Shown here piece by piece: positions 25,871 to 34,387 of a DNA stretch of 64,000 nt (position 1 is its first letter; each line of letters opens with the position of its first letter). The notes under the pieces are model-generated. The model had not been told where the DNA came from. It worked only from the letters and a program-made list of their open reading frames with translations, and did no database searches. Made by a program: the position numbers and the translations under genes. This stretch comes from Polycladospora coralii (GTDB taxonomy: Bacteria; Bacillota; Bacilli; Thermoactinomycetales; Thermoactinomycetaceae), in assembly GCF_014773435.2 (NCBI RefSeq), contig NZ_JACXAG020000003.1:248001-312000 (forward strand), read 5' to 3'.

Positions 25871-26299
25871 ATGAAATGTATGAATGAAATTGTCGATCAG
25901 GATGTGGCTACTCATTTTGTTATCAAACCATGTGTATTGATCTTCAATGAGTTGGGACAAGTGCTCGTCGTTCGTAATCAGGATGGAAATTGGGACTTAC
26001 CTAGTGGGATATTAAATGAAAACCCTTCCCTTGTTCAGTTTCTCTCTCAGTGTGTATATGAACAGACTGGATTAATAGTAGAAGAGGCACAATATGTCCA
26101 TGCGATGATAAAATCAAATGAAGAGAAGAATATGTATACGCTTATCGCATTATTTGTATCTTATCAAACAATGGGTAGAATAAAGAATGAAATAAATATC
26201 AGATATATGAATATTGTAGACTTGCCCACTACAATTCAAGAAGTGATAACCAGTTATCTGAACGGATCATATTCAGGAGTGCGGATGCATCACGGATAA
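25871..26299 (+). CDS. Nudix-fold protein with degenerate catalytic box
   Basis: A 142-residue protein with the Nudix layout (IKPCVLIFNELGQVLVVRNQDGNWDLPSG in the first half; quoted only to place it at about residues 19-46). The Nudix box starting GILNEN at about residue 46 has lost most catalytic residues: the first Glu is Pro, the Arg-Glu pair is Gln-Cys, and of the last Glu pair only one remains. Pyrophosphohydrolase activity is therefore unlikely; ligand binding or regulation is more plausible. The ATG at 25871 and an internal ATG (25880) are both possible starts after GAAGGAGAG. It is divergent from the RNPP-like regulator and may be its target. Confidence 0.7.
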   Translation: MKCMNEIVDQDVATHFVIKPCVLIFNELGQVLVVRNQDGNWDLPSGILNENPSLVQFLSQCVYEQTGLIVEEAQYVHAMIKSNEEKNMYTLIALFVSYQTMGRIKNEINIRYMNIVDLPTTIQEVITSYLNGSYSGVRMHHG

Positions 26300-26478
26300 G
26301 TGTATTTTGAATATATTGTAGCAGTGATATGGGTCATCCCAAAGACACGACTTGACATCATAGTATAATAATGGTCTTGTGACCACAGCGATGCCACTTC
26401 AATCCTATGTGTGTAGGTTTTATTTTGTATTGTTGGGGTATTCTTTTTATAATGATACTGAAGGAGGGGAATTTTGAT

Positions 26479-26814
26479 ATGGGATATATTATAAAGCTAG
26501 TTGTGTCTACCTTAGCTGTGCTATTGGCCTCACAGTTTATTCCTGGTATTGAGGTGAATACATGGGGCACGGCTATTCTTGCAGCGTTTGTGTTAGGAAT
26601 TGTTAATTTAATTATTCGTCCGTTACTTGTCTTACTTACGTTACCGATTAACTTGGTTACATTCGGCTTGTTTACATTAGTCATTAATGCATTAATGTTT
26701 TGGTTAACAGGTTCATTAGTTAGTGGGTTTGAAGTAGATGGATTTGTGCCCGCATTTTTAGGTGCTTTTGTCGTAACGATTATTACATGGATTGCTAGCT
26801 TTGTAACAGACTAA
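26479..26814 (+). CDS. YvlD-like four-helix membrane protein (phage-holin family 4 type)
   Basis: A 111-residue integral membrane protein with four hydrophobic helices and the conserved INLIIRPLLVLLTLPINLVT loop (about residues 35-54). It belongs to the PF04020 group that includes B. subtilis YvlD. Start ATG 26479 follows AAGGAGGGG; the open frame upstream to 26407 has no second ribosome binding site. In B. subtilis yvlD lies next to hprK and lgt, and the same neighbourhood is seen here with a sortase gene in between. Despite the family name there is no sign of phage genes. Confidence 0.85.
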   Translation: MGYIIKLVVSTLAVLLASQFIPGIEVNTWGTAILAAFVLGIVNLIIRPLLVLLTLPINLVTFGLFTLVINALMFWLTGSLVSGFEVDGFVPAFLGAFVVTIITWIASFVTD

Positions 26815-26848
26815 AAAACAGGACCCCTCTTAACGGTCCTGTTTTTTT
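26814..26848. terminator. Bidirectional terminator between yvlD-like gene and sortase
   Basis: AAACAGGACC pairs with GGTCCTGTTT, with A-runs and T-runs on both sides serving the two convergent genes. Confidence 0.85.
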
Positions 26849-27512
26849 ATGAAGTGGTAGATGTATCCTTAATATCGATTAACTCAGCACGAATAATATA
26901 ACGGTCAGGTGCATTACCGACATAGTCAAATGGATAACATGTGGTAAGAGATAAAATGGGCTTTTCATCGGGTACAATTACAGTCCGATCATCTTTGTCA
27001 GTAATCCAAGTTTTTCGGATCTGGTATACCACCATTTTACCCCGCATTTTCACATAAATTTTATCGCCGATTTTTAAATCACCGGCTTGCTGTAAAACAG
27101 TATCGCGATGACCTGATAATACCGTATGTCCTGTCTCCCCTGGACTTACCGTACCATATCCTTGATAGAGTCCAATTCCTTTTGATAAAGAATTTTCGTC
27201 CGTATCTTTTACAATGGGAACAATCAGCCCATCTAATGATGGAATGATCAGCTCTCCAACCTGATCACCGGCTTTGGCACTTTTAACTTCAGGAAATGAA
27301 GTTCCTTCTTGTAATGAGGGAGCTTCTGATTTATCTTGCCATCCTGTAGCCAGTGCATTTGCCCGTTCTGGATCGTGGTTTTTGTTTTGAAGTTGATCGT
27401 ACCAAAAATATAAATTATATAATAGGACACCCAACCCGACTAAAATAATCACCCACGCAATTGCTTTTTTTATATTGTTCCATCTCCGTTCTATAACTAA
27501 GATGACTTGCAT
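26847..27512 (-). CDS. Class D-type sortase
   Basis: A 221-residue membrane-anchored transpeptidase. A single N-terminal helix (about residues 15-33) is followed by a linker and the sortase barrel. The catalytic His lies in LSGHRDT (about residue 134), the Cys in LTTCYPF (about 190) and the Arg in DRYIIRA. The pattern fits class D sortases of spore formers, which anchor surface proteins to the wall. No LPXTG-like substrate gene is present in the window. The start ATG 27512 has only a weak ribosome binding site (TACTGGTAAGT). A Fur-box-like sequence lies about 125 bases upstream. Confidence 0.88.
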   Translation of the reverse strand: MQVILVIERRWNNIKKAIAWVIILVGLGVLLYNLYFWYDQLQNKNHDPERANALATGWQDKSEAPSLQEGTSFPEVKSAKAGDQVGELIIPSLDGLIVPIVKDTDENSLSKGIGLYQGYGTVSPGETGHTVLSGHRDTVLQQAGDLKIGDKIYVKMRGKMVVYQIRKTWITDKDDRTVIVPDEKPILSLTTCYPFDYVGNAPDRYIIRAELIDIKDTSTTS

Positions 27513-27869
27513 ACTTACCAGTAACTAGCTATATTCTAGCAAAAAATGATTGGACTTACGAGCGGGATAAAAAGTATTCGGCTCTCTTTTAATGCGCCTT
27601 AAAACACGACTGTGATCATGAAAATCGATACACTTGATAATGATTAGGATTAGCGGTACGATTTGAGATATTACATTAATATGAGAAATGGCAGTGGCAT
27701 TGATGATCCAAAACACACGACGTTTTCATGTGGGAAAATCAATAAGCTCCAGTCAATACTGCAATGAGATTGGTCATATTAGAGTAGATGCAGCATCTTA
27801 CTTGTTCTATAATACACTCAAATGGCATAGCCCAGCTCTAGCTATTAATCGAAACTAGGGGAGAATCGT
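27513..27869. promoter_or_regulatory. Gap between sortase and hprK with Fur-box-like site
   Basis: TGATAAT-G-ATTAGGA at 27635-27649 matches 12 of 14 positions of the 7-1-7 Fur/PerR inverted repeat. It lies upstream of the minus-strand sortase. No convincing promoter pair was recognised beside it. A 63-codon minus-strand frame here has no ribosome binding site and is not called. The rest shows nothing clear. Confidence 0.35.
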
Positions 27870-28805
27870 ATGCAACAAAAAGTAGTGGTAAGAGATTTAG
27901 CACAAGTACTTGGTTTAGAAGTAATGACGACAAGAGAGCAACTTAACAGAGAGGTGCGTGTTGCCGATTTTCATCGTCCTGGATTAGAATTGGCGGGTTA
28001 TTTTACTTATCATCCGGTAGATCGTTTACAATTGCTTGGGAAAACAGAACTATCTTTTTTGCAAGGCCTAGATGCAGACGAAAAGTGGGAGCGCTTATTG
28101 CAGTTATGTCATCCAGATACACCATGTATCATTATTACACGTCAACTAGAGGTTCCAGCTGAGTTGATGAAGATTGCAACGGATCAGGGAGTTCCAATCC
28201 TGAGAACCAAATTATCTACAACAAAATTTGGCAGTAAACTAACTAACTATTTAGAACGAATGTTAGCGCCTACGACTACCGTGCATGGTGTTCTGGTTGA
28301 TGTATATGGAATTGGCTTAATTTTAATGGGAAACAGCGGAATTGGTAAGAGTGAGACAGCACTTGAACTTGTAAAACGTGGACATCGACTGGTTGCAGAT
28401 GATGCAGTGGAAATTCAACAAACAGAAGAAGGTCAATTGGTTGGACATGCTCCTGAATTAATCCGCTATTTATTAGAGATCAGGGGATTAGGAATCATTA
28501 ATGTCATGACTTTATTTGGTGCTGGAGCAGTACGTGATAAGAAGAAAATCTCACTCGTCATCCAATTAGAAACTTGGAAAAAAGAGCAACAATATGATCG
28601 TTTGGGCTTAGATGAGGAAAAAGTTCAGATCATCGATACCGAACTGACAAAGCTTACGATTCCAGTAAGACCAGGACGTAATTTGGCCGTTATTATTGAA
28701 GTCGCAGCTATGAATTTTCGTCTAAAGAAAATTGGATATGACGCTGCACAACAATTCGTTAATCAATTAAGTGAGAAAATTGATATTGCGGATGATTTGG
28801 ATTAA
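27870..28805 (+). CDS. hprK: HPr kinase/phosphorylase
   Basis: This bifunctional enzyme phosphorylates and dephosphorylates Ser46 of HPr/Crh and so controls CcpA-dependent carbon catabolite repression. Its 311 residues carry the Walker A GNSGIGKS at about 154-161. The family signature [19 protein letters not shown] lies near residue 205. Start ATG 27870 follows AGGGGAG. In B. subtilis hprK is followed by lgt and ppaX, and here the same order is kept with one small gene on the other strand inserted. An HPr-like substrate is encoded at 39672. Confidence 0.96.
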   Translation: MQQKVVVRDLAQVLGLEVMTTREQLNREVRVADFHRPGLELAGYFTYHPVDRLQLLGKTELSFLQGLDADEKWERLLQLCHPDTPCIIITRQLEVPAELMKIATDQGVPILRTKLSTTKFGSKLTNYLERMLAPTTTVHGVLVDVYGIGLILMGNSGIGKSETALELVKRGHRLVADDAVEIQQTEEGQLVGHAPELIRYLLEIRGLGIINVMTLFGAGAVRDKKKISLVIQLETWKKEQQYDRLGLDEEKVQIIDTELTKLTIPVRPGRNLAVIIEVAAMNFRLKKIGYDAAQQFVNQLSEKIDIADDLD

Positions 28806-28811
28806 TGATCC

Positions 28812-29024
28812 TTAGCAATCTTGTTGTATATGAAGATGGTTTAGTGCACGCTGAACTTTGACATCGCTCCATTTTGGGGAATAGATATATATAATTGGCT
28901 CCCCATTTATGCAGTTGGGCGTTTGGCAGTAACCACAGTCATTAGAGATTCTGACACTTTTTGAATGATTACATTCAAAACAATCATAGGCTTCAATGGA
29001 TTGGTGTATATTTGCTAGCTTCAT
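28812..29024 (-). CDS. Small Cys-rich protein, possible zinc ribbon
   Basis: A 70-residue protein with paired cysteines (CFEC at about residue 15, CGYC at about 30, then a further Cys and a C-terminal Cys), suggesting a small zinc-binding fold. Codon use looks like that of real genes here and it fills the gap between hprK and lgt on the opposite strand. GGAGGAG is present upstream but 13 bases from this ATG. The spacing is better for an overlapping ATG at 29031 that gives only 12 codons in another frame. I do not recognise the family. Anti-sigma factor Gin has a similar size and CxxC pairs, but its sequence does not match. Confidence 0.5.
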   Translation of the reverse strand: MKLANIHQSIEAYDCFECNHSKSVRISNDCGYCQTPNCINGEPIIYIYSPKWSDVKVQRALNHLHIQQDC

Positions 29025-29158
29025 TGTTCATAAATTTCTCCTCCTTGACGATATCACCTCATTTTAATCGACAAATGATATACTTGTCCAATATTCTTTC
29101 ATTCATGGAATGATATACTGTAAGATAGAAAAGACGTCCATAGAGAGGAGTATAACCA

Positions 29159-30061
29159 ATGAACCTTTATTTAGTATTGGATCCAGTTGCACTATCACTC
29201 GGTCCAATCAGCATTCACTGGTACGGGATTATTATGGGAACGGCAGCAATGTTAGGGTTGTGGCTAGCTATGCGTGAAGGAGAGCGAAGGGGATTAGAAA
29301 AAGATCTATTCTTGGATATGATGATTTGGGTGATTCCTGCCGCTATTTTAGGTGCAAGGTTGTATTATGTAGCGTTTGAGTGGAGCTACTATGCGGAGCA
29401 TCCCGCCGATATTATCGCCATATGGAAAGGTGGCTTAGCCATCCATGGCGGTCTAATTGGTGCGTTTATTGCGGGAGCATTTTTTGTTCGTAAGTATAAA
29501 GTTCCCTATCTTGTATTAGCAGATATTGTAGCACCAAGTATCATCATTGGCCAAGCAATAGGTCGTTGGGGCAACTTTATGAATCAGGAAGCTCATGGTG
29601 GTGTAGTTAGTCGGTCTTTTTTGGAAGGTTTACACTTACCCAATTGGATTATTGAGCAAATGAATATTCAAGGTGTCTATTATCATCCTACTTTTTTATA
29701 TGAATCGCTGTGGAGCTTAATCGGATTCGCTTTGTTAATCTCACTTCGATATGTAAATCCTAAGAGAGGTGTCATTTTCTTCAGTTATTTGATCTGGTAT
29801 TCTCTAGGACGTTTCTTTGTAGAGGGTTTACGCACCGATAGCTTAACTTTTGAAGGTCCCAATTGGCTGGCTGAGTTTATGAATCTTTTATGGTCACCCA
29901 TGCAGCTTCTTTTTGAACCGGGTATGATGGCATCAGGGAATATCCGAGTTGCTCAGTTTATCAGTCTTTTACTTGTGTTATTCGGAATCGGTATGATTCT
30001 CTATCGTAAATTAAGTGGCGTTGCTGTTGACTCCTATCGGAATGATGAAGTAAACGCTTAG
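29159..30061 (+). CDS. lgt: Prolipoprotein diacylglyceryl transferase
   Basis: A seven-helix membrane enzyme that transfers diacylglycerol from phosphatidylglycerol to the lipobox Cys of prolipoproteins. Its 300 residues include the catalytic HGGLIGAF (about residue 100) and the Lgt signature [14 protein letters not shown] (about 137). Start ATG 29159 follows AGAGAGGAG. ppaX begins 10 bases after the stop, so the two are co-transcribed as in B. subtilis. Substrates in this window include the lipoproteins at 5582 and 41007. Confidence 0.96.
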   Translation: MNLYLVLDPVALSLGPISIHWYGIIMGTAAMLGLWLAMREGERRGLEKDLFLDMMIWVIPAAILGARLYYVAFEWSYYAEHPADIIAIWKGGLAIHGGLIGAFIAGAFFVRKYKVPYLVLADIVAPSIIIGQAIGRWGNFMNQEAHGGVVSRSFLEGLHLPNWIIEQMNIQGVYYHPTFLYESLWSLIGFALLISLRYVNPKRGVIFFSYLIWYSLGRFFVEGLRTDSLTFEGPNWLAEFMNLLWSPMQLLFEPGMMASGNIRVAQFISLLLVLFGIGMILYRKLSGVAVDSYRNDEVNA

Positions 30062-30071
30062 AGGTGAAGTA

Positions 30072-30728
30072 ATGAAATATACTGCCGTATTATTTGACTT
30101 AGACGGAACCTTAATCGATACAAATGAACTGATTTTAGCTTCCTTTATGCATACGCTGCAGGAGCATTGTCCAGGAAAATTTTGTGAAGCTGATGTGATC
30201 CCCCATTTAGGAGAGCCTTTACAAGATCAAATGAAGCGCTTTGATCCGAATCAAGTAGAGCAGATGGTACATACTTATCGCGTTTTTAATCGGGCTTGGC
30301 ATGATCATTATGTTACAGCTTTTCCAGGTGTAGTTGAAGTGCTACATGAGTTAAAAAAGAGATCCGTCAAGCTAGCTGTGGTTACAAATAAAGGAAGAGA
30401 AATGGCAGAACGAGGTCTACAGCTTTTTGGTCTAAATAAATGGATCGATCAGATCGTCTGTGTGGATGATACGTCGCAACCGAAACCAGCCCCTGATATG
30501 ATATTGCTGGCACTACAGCAACTAAATATATTGAAGACAGAAGCAGTGATGGTGGGAGATAGCCGATTTGATCTATTAGCAGCCCAGCGTGCTGGGGTTG
30601 ATCGTATTGCTGTAAAATGGAGCTTGCATTGGAAAGAGTTAGAAATGTACCAGCCTGATGATTACTTGGAAACAATGAACGACTTATTGCCTATCGTTTT
30701 GGGGACAAAAAAAGAACCTGCTCGTTAG
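30072..30728 (+). CDS. ppaX: Pyrophosphatase PpaX (HAD family)
   Basis: A 218-residue HAD hydrolase. Motif I DLDGTLIDT lies at residues 9-17, motif II Thr in VVTNKGRE, and the motif III Lys and motif IV VGDSRFD follow. PpaX hydrolyses pyrophosphate released by HPr(Ser-P) dephosphorylation, which fits the hprK-lgt-ppaX order. The start ATG 30072 is preceded by GAGGTGA. A bidirectional terminator overlaps the stop region. Confidence 0.92.
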   Translation: MKYTAVLFDLDGTLIDTNELILASFMHTLQEHCPGKFCEADVIPHLGEPLQDQMKRFDPNQVEQMVHTYRVFNRAWHDHYVTAFPGVVEVLHELKKRSVKLAVVTNKGREMAERGLQLFGLNKWIDQIVCVDDTSQPKPAPDMILLALQQLNILKTEAVMVGDSRFDLLAAQRAGVDRIAVKWSLHWKELEMYQPDDYLETMNDLLPIVLGTKKEPAR

Positions 30729-30746
30729 CGAGTAGGTTCTTTTTTT
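30707..30746. terminator. Bidirectional terminator between ppaX and YunG-like gene
   Basis: AAAAAGAACCTGCTCG pairs with CGAGTAGGTTCTTTTT around TTAG, with A- and T-runs on either side. Confidence 0.9.
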
Positions 30747-31078
30747 GCTTTTTGAATCGCTTGCCTTAAATATTCCACTTGTTCTTGATTGGTATCTGAC
30801 CAAGCTTCTTCAAGTGAAGATGGGGTATCCGTATATTGGGGCAAAAGCTGGAATTGAGAGCATGTCAAATCAACTCGTTTACCATTGATCCAATTATAAT
30901 AGTGCCACGCATCATTAATGCGTGTTTTCTTAATGCTCCCGCCACAATATTCCTGTAGGATAATAGCTGTTACGCTACACTGTCCTCGGGCGGGATTAGC
31001 AAGTGTGTACAAGCTACTTGATTGAGATGACCAAGCTTTTTCAAATAATGGCAGGTAGTCTTTGAAATGGGAAATCAT
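30725..31078 (-). CDS. YunG-family protein
   Basis: A 117-residue soluble protein of the type seen in B. subtilis YunG. The conserved NPARGQCSVTA (about residue 29), a GGSI segment and AWHYYNWINGKRVDLT (about 57) place a Cys and a His in an arrangement reminiscent of papain-like folds. No activity has been shown to my knowledge. The ATG at 31078 overlaps the pyrD stop codon (ATGA), so it is translationally coupled to pyrD. Confidence 0.75.
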   Translation of the reverse strand: MISHFKDYLPLFEKAWSSQSSSLYTLANPARGQCSVTAIILQEYCGGSIKKTRINDAWHYYNWINGKRVDLTCSQFQLLPQYTDTPSSLEEAWSDTNQEQVEYLRQAIQKAKKEPTR

Positions 31079-32172
31079 TTGGTTTTACCAGCTTCACTGC
31101 CAATAATATCTCCTATATGGTTAATGCTGTCTTGCTCCAGTAAAGTTAATAATTCCATATTGATTTTTTTTGCGATGGCAGGTCCATGATAGATCATGCC
31201 GGTATAGACTTGGATGAGATTTGCCCCTGCTTTAAACTTTTCGTAGGCATCTGCACCTGTAAATATTCCACCTACGCCGATGATGGGAATACGGCCTTGT
31301 ATGATTTGATAAACTTTACGAATGATGTCGGTTGAAGGGTCAGCTAAAGGTTTTCCACTTAAACCGCCACTTTGGGTTTGGTTAGAAGAGCGCAATTGAT
31401 TGCGTGCAAGTGTGGTATTAGTAGCAATGATGCCATCTATACCGATTTGTAAAGAGGTGTGGATCACGTCTTGCAGTTGTTCATCACTTAAATCAGGAGC
31501 TATTTTAAGTAAGATTGGCTTTTTCACTCGGTGTTTATCTTGTAAAATAGCTCTCGTATGTATAATGGTATCGAGTAATTTTTTTAAGGCGTCAATATGT
31601 TGTAAATCACGTAACCCTTTTGTATTGGGAGAACTGATATTGATTACAAAGTAATCACCATAGGCATAAAGCTTTTTTAAGCTATACGTATAATCATCAC
31701 TTGCAAGATCATTTGGCGTATCTTTATTTTTACCCAGATTAATTCCGATTGGAGCTGTGGGACGGGGCAGGGAAGCAAAGGAGCGAAGTGCAGATTCTAC
31801 ACCATGATTGTTAAATCCCATACGATTTATCAAGGCTTGATCCGCTGGTAAACGAAATAAGCGAGGTGTAGGATTTCCGGCTTGTGGACGAGGTGTTAGG
31901 GTACCCACTTCTATAAATCCAAAACCGAAAGAAGCGAGTGCAGGGTATACTTCGGCGTGTTTATCGAAACCGGCTGCTAATCCTACTGGATTTAAAAAAG
32001 AGAGTCCTAAAGTATGTTGTGATAATTTTTCATGATGAACGGTCCATTTCTGACGGTATAAACGCTCAATGTACTTCGTTTTTTGCAGGGTTTTTAAACT
32101 ATTTATTGTAAGATGATGGATGGTTTCAGGATTCATAGAAAATAGTGCTTTGCGAAGTGTGGTATAGATCAC
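31075..32172 (-). CDS. pyrD: Dihydroorotate dehydrogenase (quinone), class 2
   Basis: A membrane-associated FMN enzyme oxidising dihydroorotate with quinone in pyrimidine synthesis. The 365 residues include the N-terminal helical extension of class 2 enzymes (about residues 1-45) and the FMN-site GLAAGFDKH. The active-site Ser is in NISSPNTKGLR (about residue 177), and the C-terminal GVGGIFTGADAYEKF is also typical. Class 1B enzymes of Bacillus carry Cys and need PyrK, which is not next to this gene. The start is a GTG at 32172 after AAAGGATG. It forms an operon with the YunG-like gene and lies away from any pyr operon. Confidence 0.93.
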   Translation of the reverse strand: MIYTTLRKALFSMNPETIHHLTINSLKTLQKTKYIERLYRQKWTVHHEKLSQHTLGLSFLNPVGLAAGFDKHAEVYPALASFGFGFIEVGTLTPRPQAGNPTPRLFRLPADQALINRMGFNNHGVESALRSFASLPRPTAPIGINLGKNKDTPNDLASDDYTYSLKKLYAYGDYFVINISSPNTKGLRDLQHIDALKKLLDTIIHTRAILQDKHRVKKPILLKIAPDLSDEQLQDVIHTSLQIGIDGIIATNTTLARNQLRSSNQTQSGGLSGKPLADPSTDIIRKVYQIIQGRIPIIGVGGIFTGADAYEKFKAGANLIQVYTGMIYHGPAIAKKINMELLTLLEQDSINHIGDIIGSEAGKTK

Positions 32173-32199
32173 AGGAATACATCCTTTCCCAAATCATAT

Positions 32200-32235
32200 G
32201 AAAATGACCATACCAGAAGTGGCAAGGTCATTTTC
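32200..32235 (-). terminator. Hairpin between thioredoxin-like gene and pyrD
   Basis: GAAAATGACC pairs with GGTCATTTTC. It lies just after the thioredoxin-like gene on the minus strand, with only a weak T-run. Confidence 0.5.
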
Positions 32236-32254
32236 AATCCGGTGTTTGGCTATC

Positions 32255-32572
32255 TTATTTTTTTACTTGGCTTAAAAATGATTCGATTTGTTGTTTTGTT
32301 TTTGCATTACGACTATGAAGTCGATCTTGTTCCACACCTTCTTGAAAAATGATGAAAGTAGGAATCCCTTTTACATGATATTGTTCTGCGATATCGCGCG
32401 CATCATCTACATCGATTTCGGCAAATTGGAAGTCGTTGTTAAACTTTTCTTCGATAGCGGGTAGATCTGGTGCAATTCGCTTGCAGTCGATACACCAATC
32501 TGCATTAAACTCGACCACTTTGCTACCGCTAGCAATAAAATTGTGGAAGTTTTCTTGGCTTAATTTGTTCAT
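32255..32572 (-). CDS. Thioredoxin-like protein
   Basis: A 105-residue thioredoxin-fold protein with active site WCIDCKR (residues 26-32) instead of the usual WCGPC, plus the cis-Pro in KGIPTFIIF. Cytosolic, with no signal peptide. The Ile-Asp dipeptide between the cysteines should change the redox potential relative to TrxA, so a specialised disulfide reductase is likely. The start ATG 32572 follows AGGAGGAA. It lies 17 bases downstream of the TPR-HTH gene and may be co-transcribed with it. Confidence 0.9.
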   Translation of the reverse strand: MNKLSQENFHNFIASGSKVVEFNADWCIDCKRIAPDLPAIEEKFNNDFQFAEIDVDDARDIAEQYHVKGIPTFIIFQEGVEQDRLHSRNAKTKQQIESFLSQVKK

Positions 32573-32588
32573 TGAGAAATTCCTCCTA

Positions 32589-34292
32589 TTATGTAAGGTG
32601 TTTATCCCAAAGGGTTTGTAATTTTTTCACATAGCGTGTGATGGATGATGTAGATACACCATATTTTTGTGCAATTTCCTTTTGTGTCAATTTTAGTTGA
32701 TACTTCTTAGCGATTGCGTATTCCAATGCACCCGCTAGCGCTTCAATTTTTTTCACCTGGTGGTCCCTAAAATCAGGCTGATGCTGGAAGGTAAAAAGGA
32801 GTTGCTGTGCTTCATTTTGTTGTTGTAGCGTATAGTCTTGCATATTGTGCAGTAGCGCGTGGATAACACGTTGTTCAAACTGTTTATTTTCAAGAGAGTC
32901 AGTGGAATCATATCCCACTTCAGTAATCCTACCTTCAATCCACATCTGAATAGGTGCAGCGACATGCATGTGTTTTAAGATCAGCAATGCAATCTTTTTA
33001 AGTTCTTCATCTTCATTTGGTTTGAGGATATAGGAACGTAGTAATTGTTCGACTTCCTTATCTTGTATCTTCCACAGCACTTGTAATGCTTGAAGCTTGG
33101 TATTGTAATCTCCATGATTCAGTGACCAGAAAAATGAAGAGCGTAAGAGTGGATTATCCTTTAAGTGGGACAGGTTTTGTGGATCGCGTTGTTTATTTTC
33201 AATTCGTATCCATTCTTCTTCAAATGGAAGTTGATAGGCATACTGTATAAGTGGAAGTTCTGTGTCTTGTTGAGACCATTTTTCTACTTGAGCCAAGTAA
33301 AAGCGAGGTACATCTGAAATAAAATCAAGCTCAGCAGCTATCTTCCAATAACGAATCGCCTTATTTAAGCGTCCCGTATTCCATGCTGCTACTGCACAAT
33401 GATGGTATAAGCCGACCTCAGCATGCACATCCGTTTTCAGAAGGCGTGTAAATAAATGGTAAGCAACTTCATGTTCTCGTAGTATGCCCATCGTCGTTGC
33501 TAACTTATAGGCATGTTCTGTATGGAGAGGGACTAATTTTTTTAAGGTTTGAATGAGTTGTTTGCTGTAATGACCTTGCTTGTTATGAAAAGAAAGAATG
33601 GCTAAATTACACAGTGCATGTAAATTCATCTCGTCCATTTCAAGCACATGCTGTATGCATTTATACGCGTCTTCGATTCTATCCGTATAAAAATAAGCCA
33701 GAGCCAGATTGTTTTGTGCAGCTAAAAACTCCGGGTTTGTCTCGATTATTTTTTCTAATCTCTCAATCGCTTGCAAAAAATGACCCGCTTCTAAGTGATC
33801 ACGGGCAATCTCATGGGATTGCATATACTCAGGCATGGCTGCTGAGGGAGGTTCCTTGGGCGGACGCCCAAGTTCTATAGATATCATATAAAGCATATCT
33901 TCTGCTTCTTCCATGTATTCACCAGCTGGCTCGGCACTCAAATATTCTAATAAGTAGTCTTCTGCTAACTCAAATGCCCCCATGTTAGCGGAATTGTTTG
34001 CTAAAAAAAAGAGACATTCATGTAAGTCAGGATTGACTTCAGCTAACACAGTCTCTAAAACTTCATTTGATTCTTCAAAACGCCCTAACTCAGATAATAA
34101 ACCTGCTAAGTTACAATGGTTGATCGCATTATGAGGTTCTTTTTCCATCGCCAATTTAAAGTAACGAATCGCTTTTTCATACTGATGCCGATCAATAGAA
34201 CGTACGGCACGTTCAAAGTAAAAGCCAGCATCCATCTGTAGCGGAACAATTTTCTTTTGTGTAGGTTTTGTTTCAGTTTTTGATTTCTTCAT
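32589..34292 (-). CDS. TPR-repeat protein with C-terminal HTH
   Basis: A 567-residue protein. After a basic N-terminus (KKSKTETKPTQKK) come several tetratricopeptide repeats, clearest at about residues 25-95 and 160-250. A further helical region follows, then a C-terminal helix-turn-helix, TQKEIAQKYGVSTSSITRY (about 535-553). B. subtilis has a TPR protein, YvcD, in the corresponding region. The HTH makes DNA binding likely, unusual for a protein dominated by TPR. Start ATG 34292 follows GGAGGCG. Targets unknown. Confidence 0.8.
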   Translation of the reverse strand: MKKSKTETKPTQKKIVPLQMDAGFYFERAVRSIDRHQYEKAIRYFKLAMEKEPHNAINHCNLAGLLSELGRFEESNEVLETVLAEVNPDLHECLFFLANNSANMGAFELAEDYLLEYLSAEPAGEYMEEAEDMLYMISIELGRPPKEPPSAAMPEYMQSHEIARDHLEAGHFLQAIERLEKIIETNPEFLAAQNNLALAYFYTDRIEDAYKCIQHVLEMDEMNLHALCNLAILSFHNKQGHYSKQLIQTLKKLVPLHTEHAYKLATTMGILREHEVAYHLFTRLLKTDVHAEVGLYHHCAVAAWNTGRLNKAIRYWKIAAELDFISDVPRFYLAQVEKWSQQDTELPLIQYAYQLPFEEEWIRIENKQRDPQNLSHLKDNPLLRSSFFWSLNHGDYNTKLQALQVLWKIQDKEVEQLLRSYILKPNEDEELKKIALLILKHMHVAAPIQMWIEGRITEVGYDSTDSLENKQFEQRVIHALLHNMQDYTLQQQNEAQQLLFTFQHQPDFRDHQVKKIEALAGALEYAIAKKYQLKLTQKEIAQKYGVSTSSITRYVKKLQTLWDKHLT

Positions 34293-34387
34293 ATGTCGCC
34301 TCCAACCAGCAAGGATTTAAACGGTTTTGCTGGCGGTTTAATACTTGTGCAAGTATATCATAAATGGTAACAAAATACATACTGACG

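Noticed and set aside
26479-26814. Holin annotation as a prophage remnant
   Set aside because: The family is the YvlD-like four-helix group found in chromosomal hprK neighbourhoods; no integrase, lysin or structural phage genes are present.
27525-27716. 63-codon minus-strand ORF between sortase and hprK
   Set aside because: No ribosome binding site, no recognisable domain and overlap with the sortase upstream region; probably chance.
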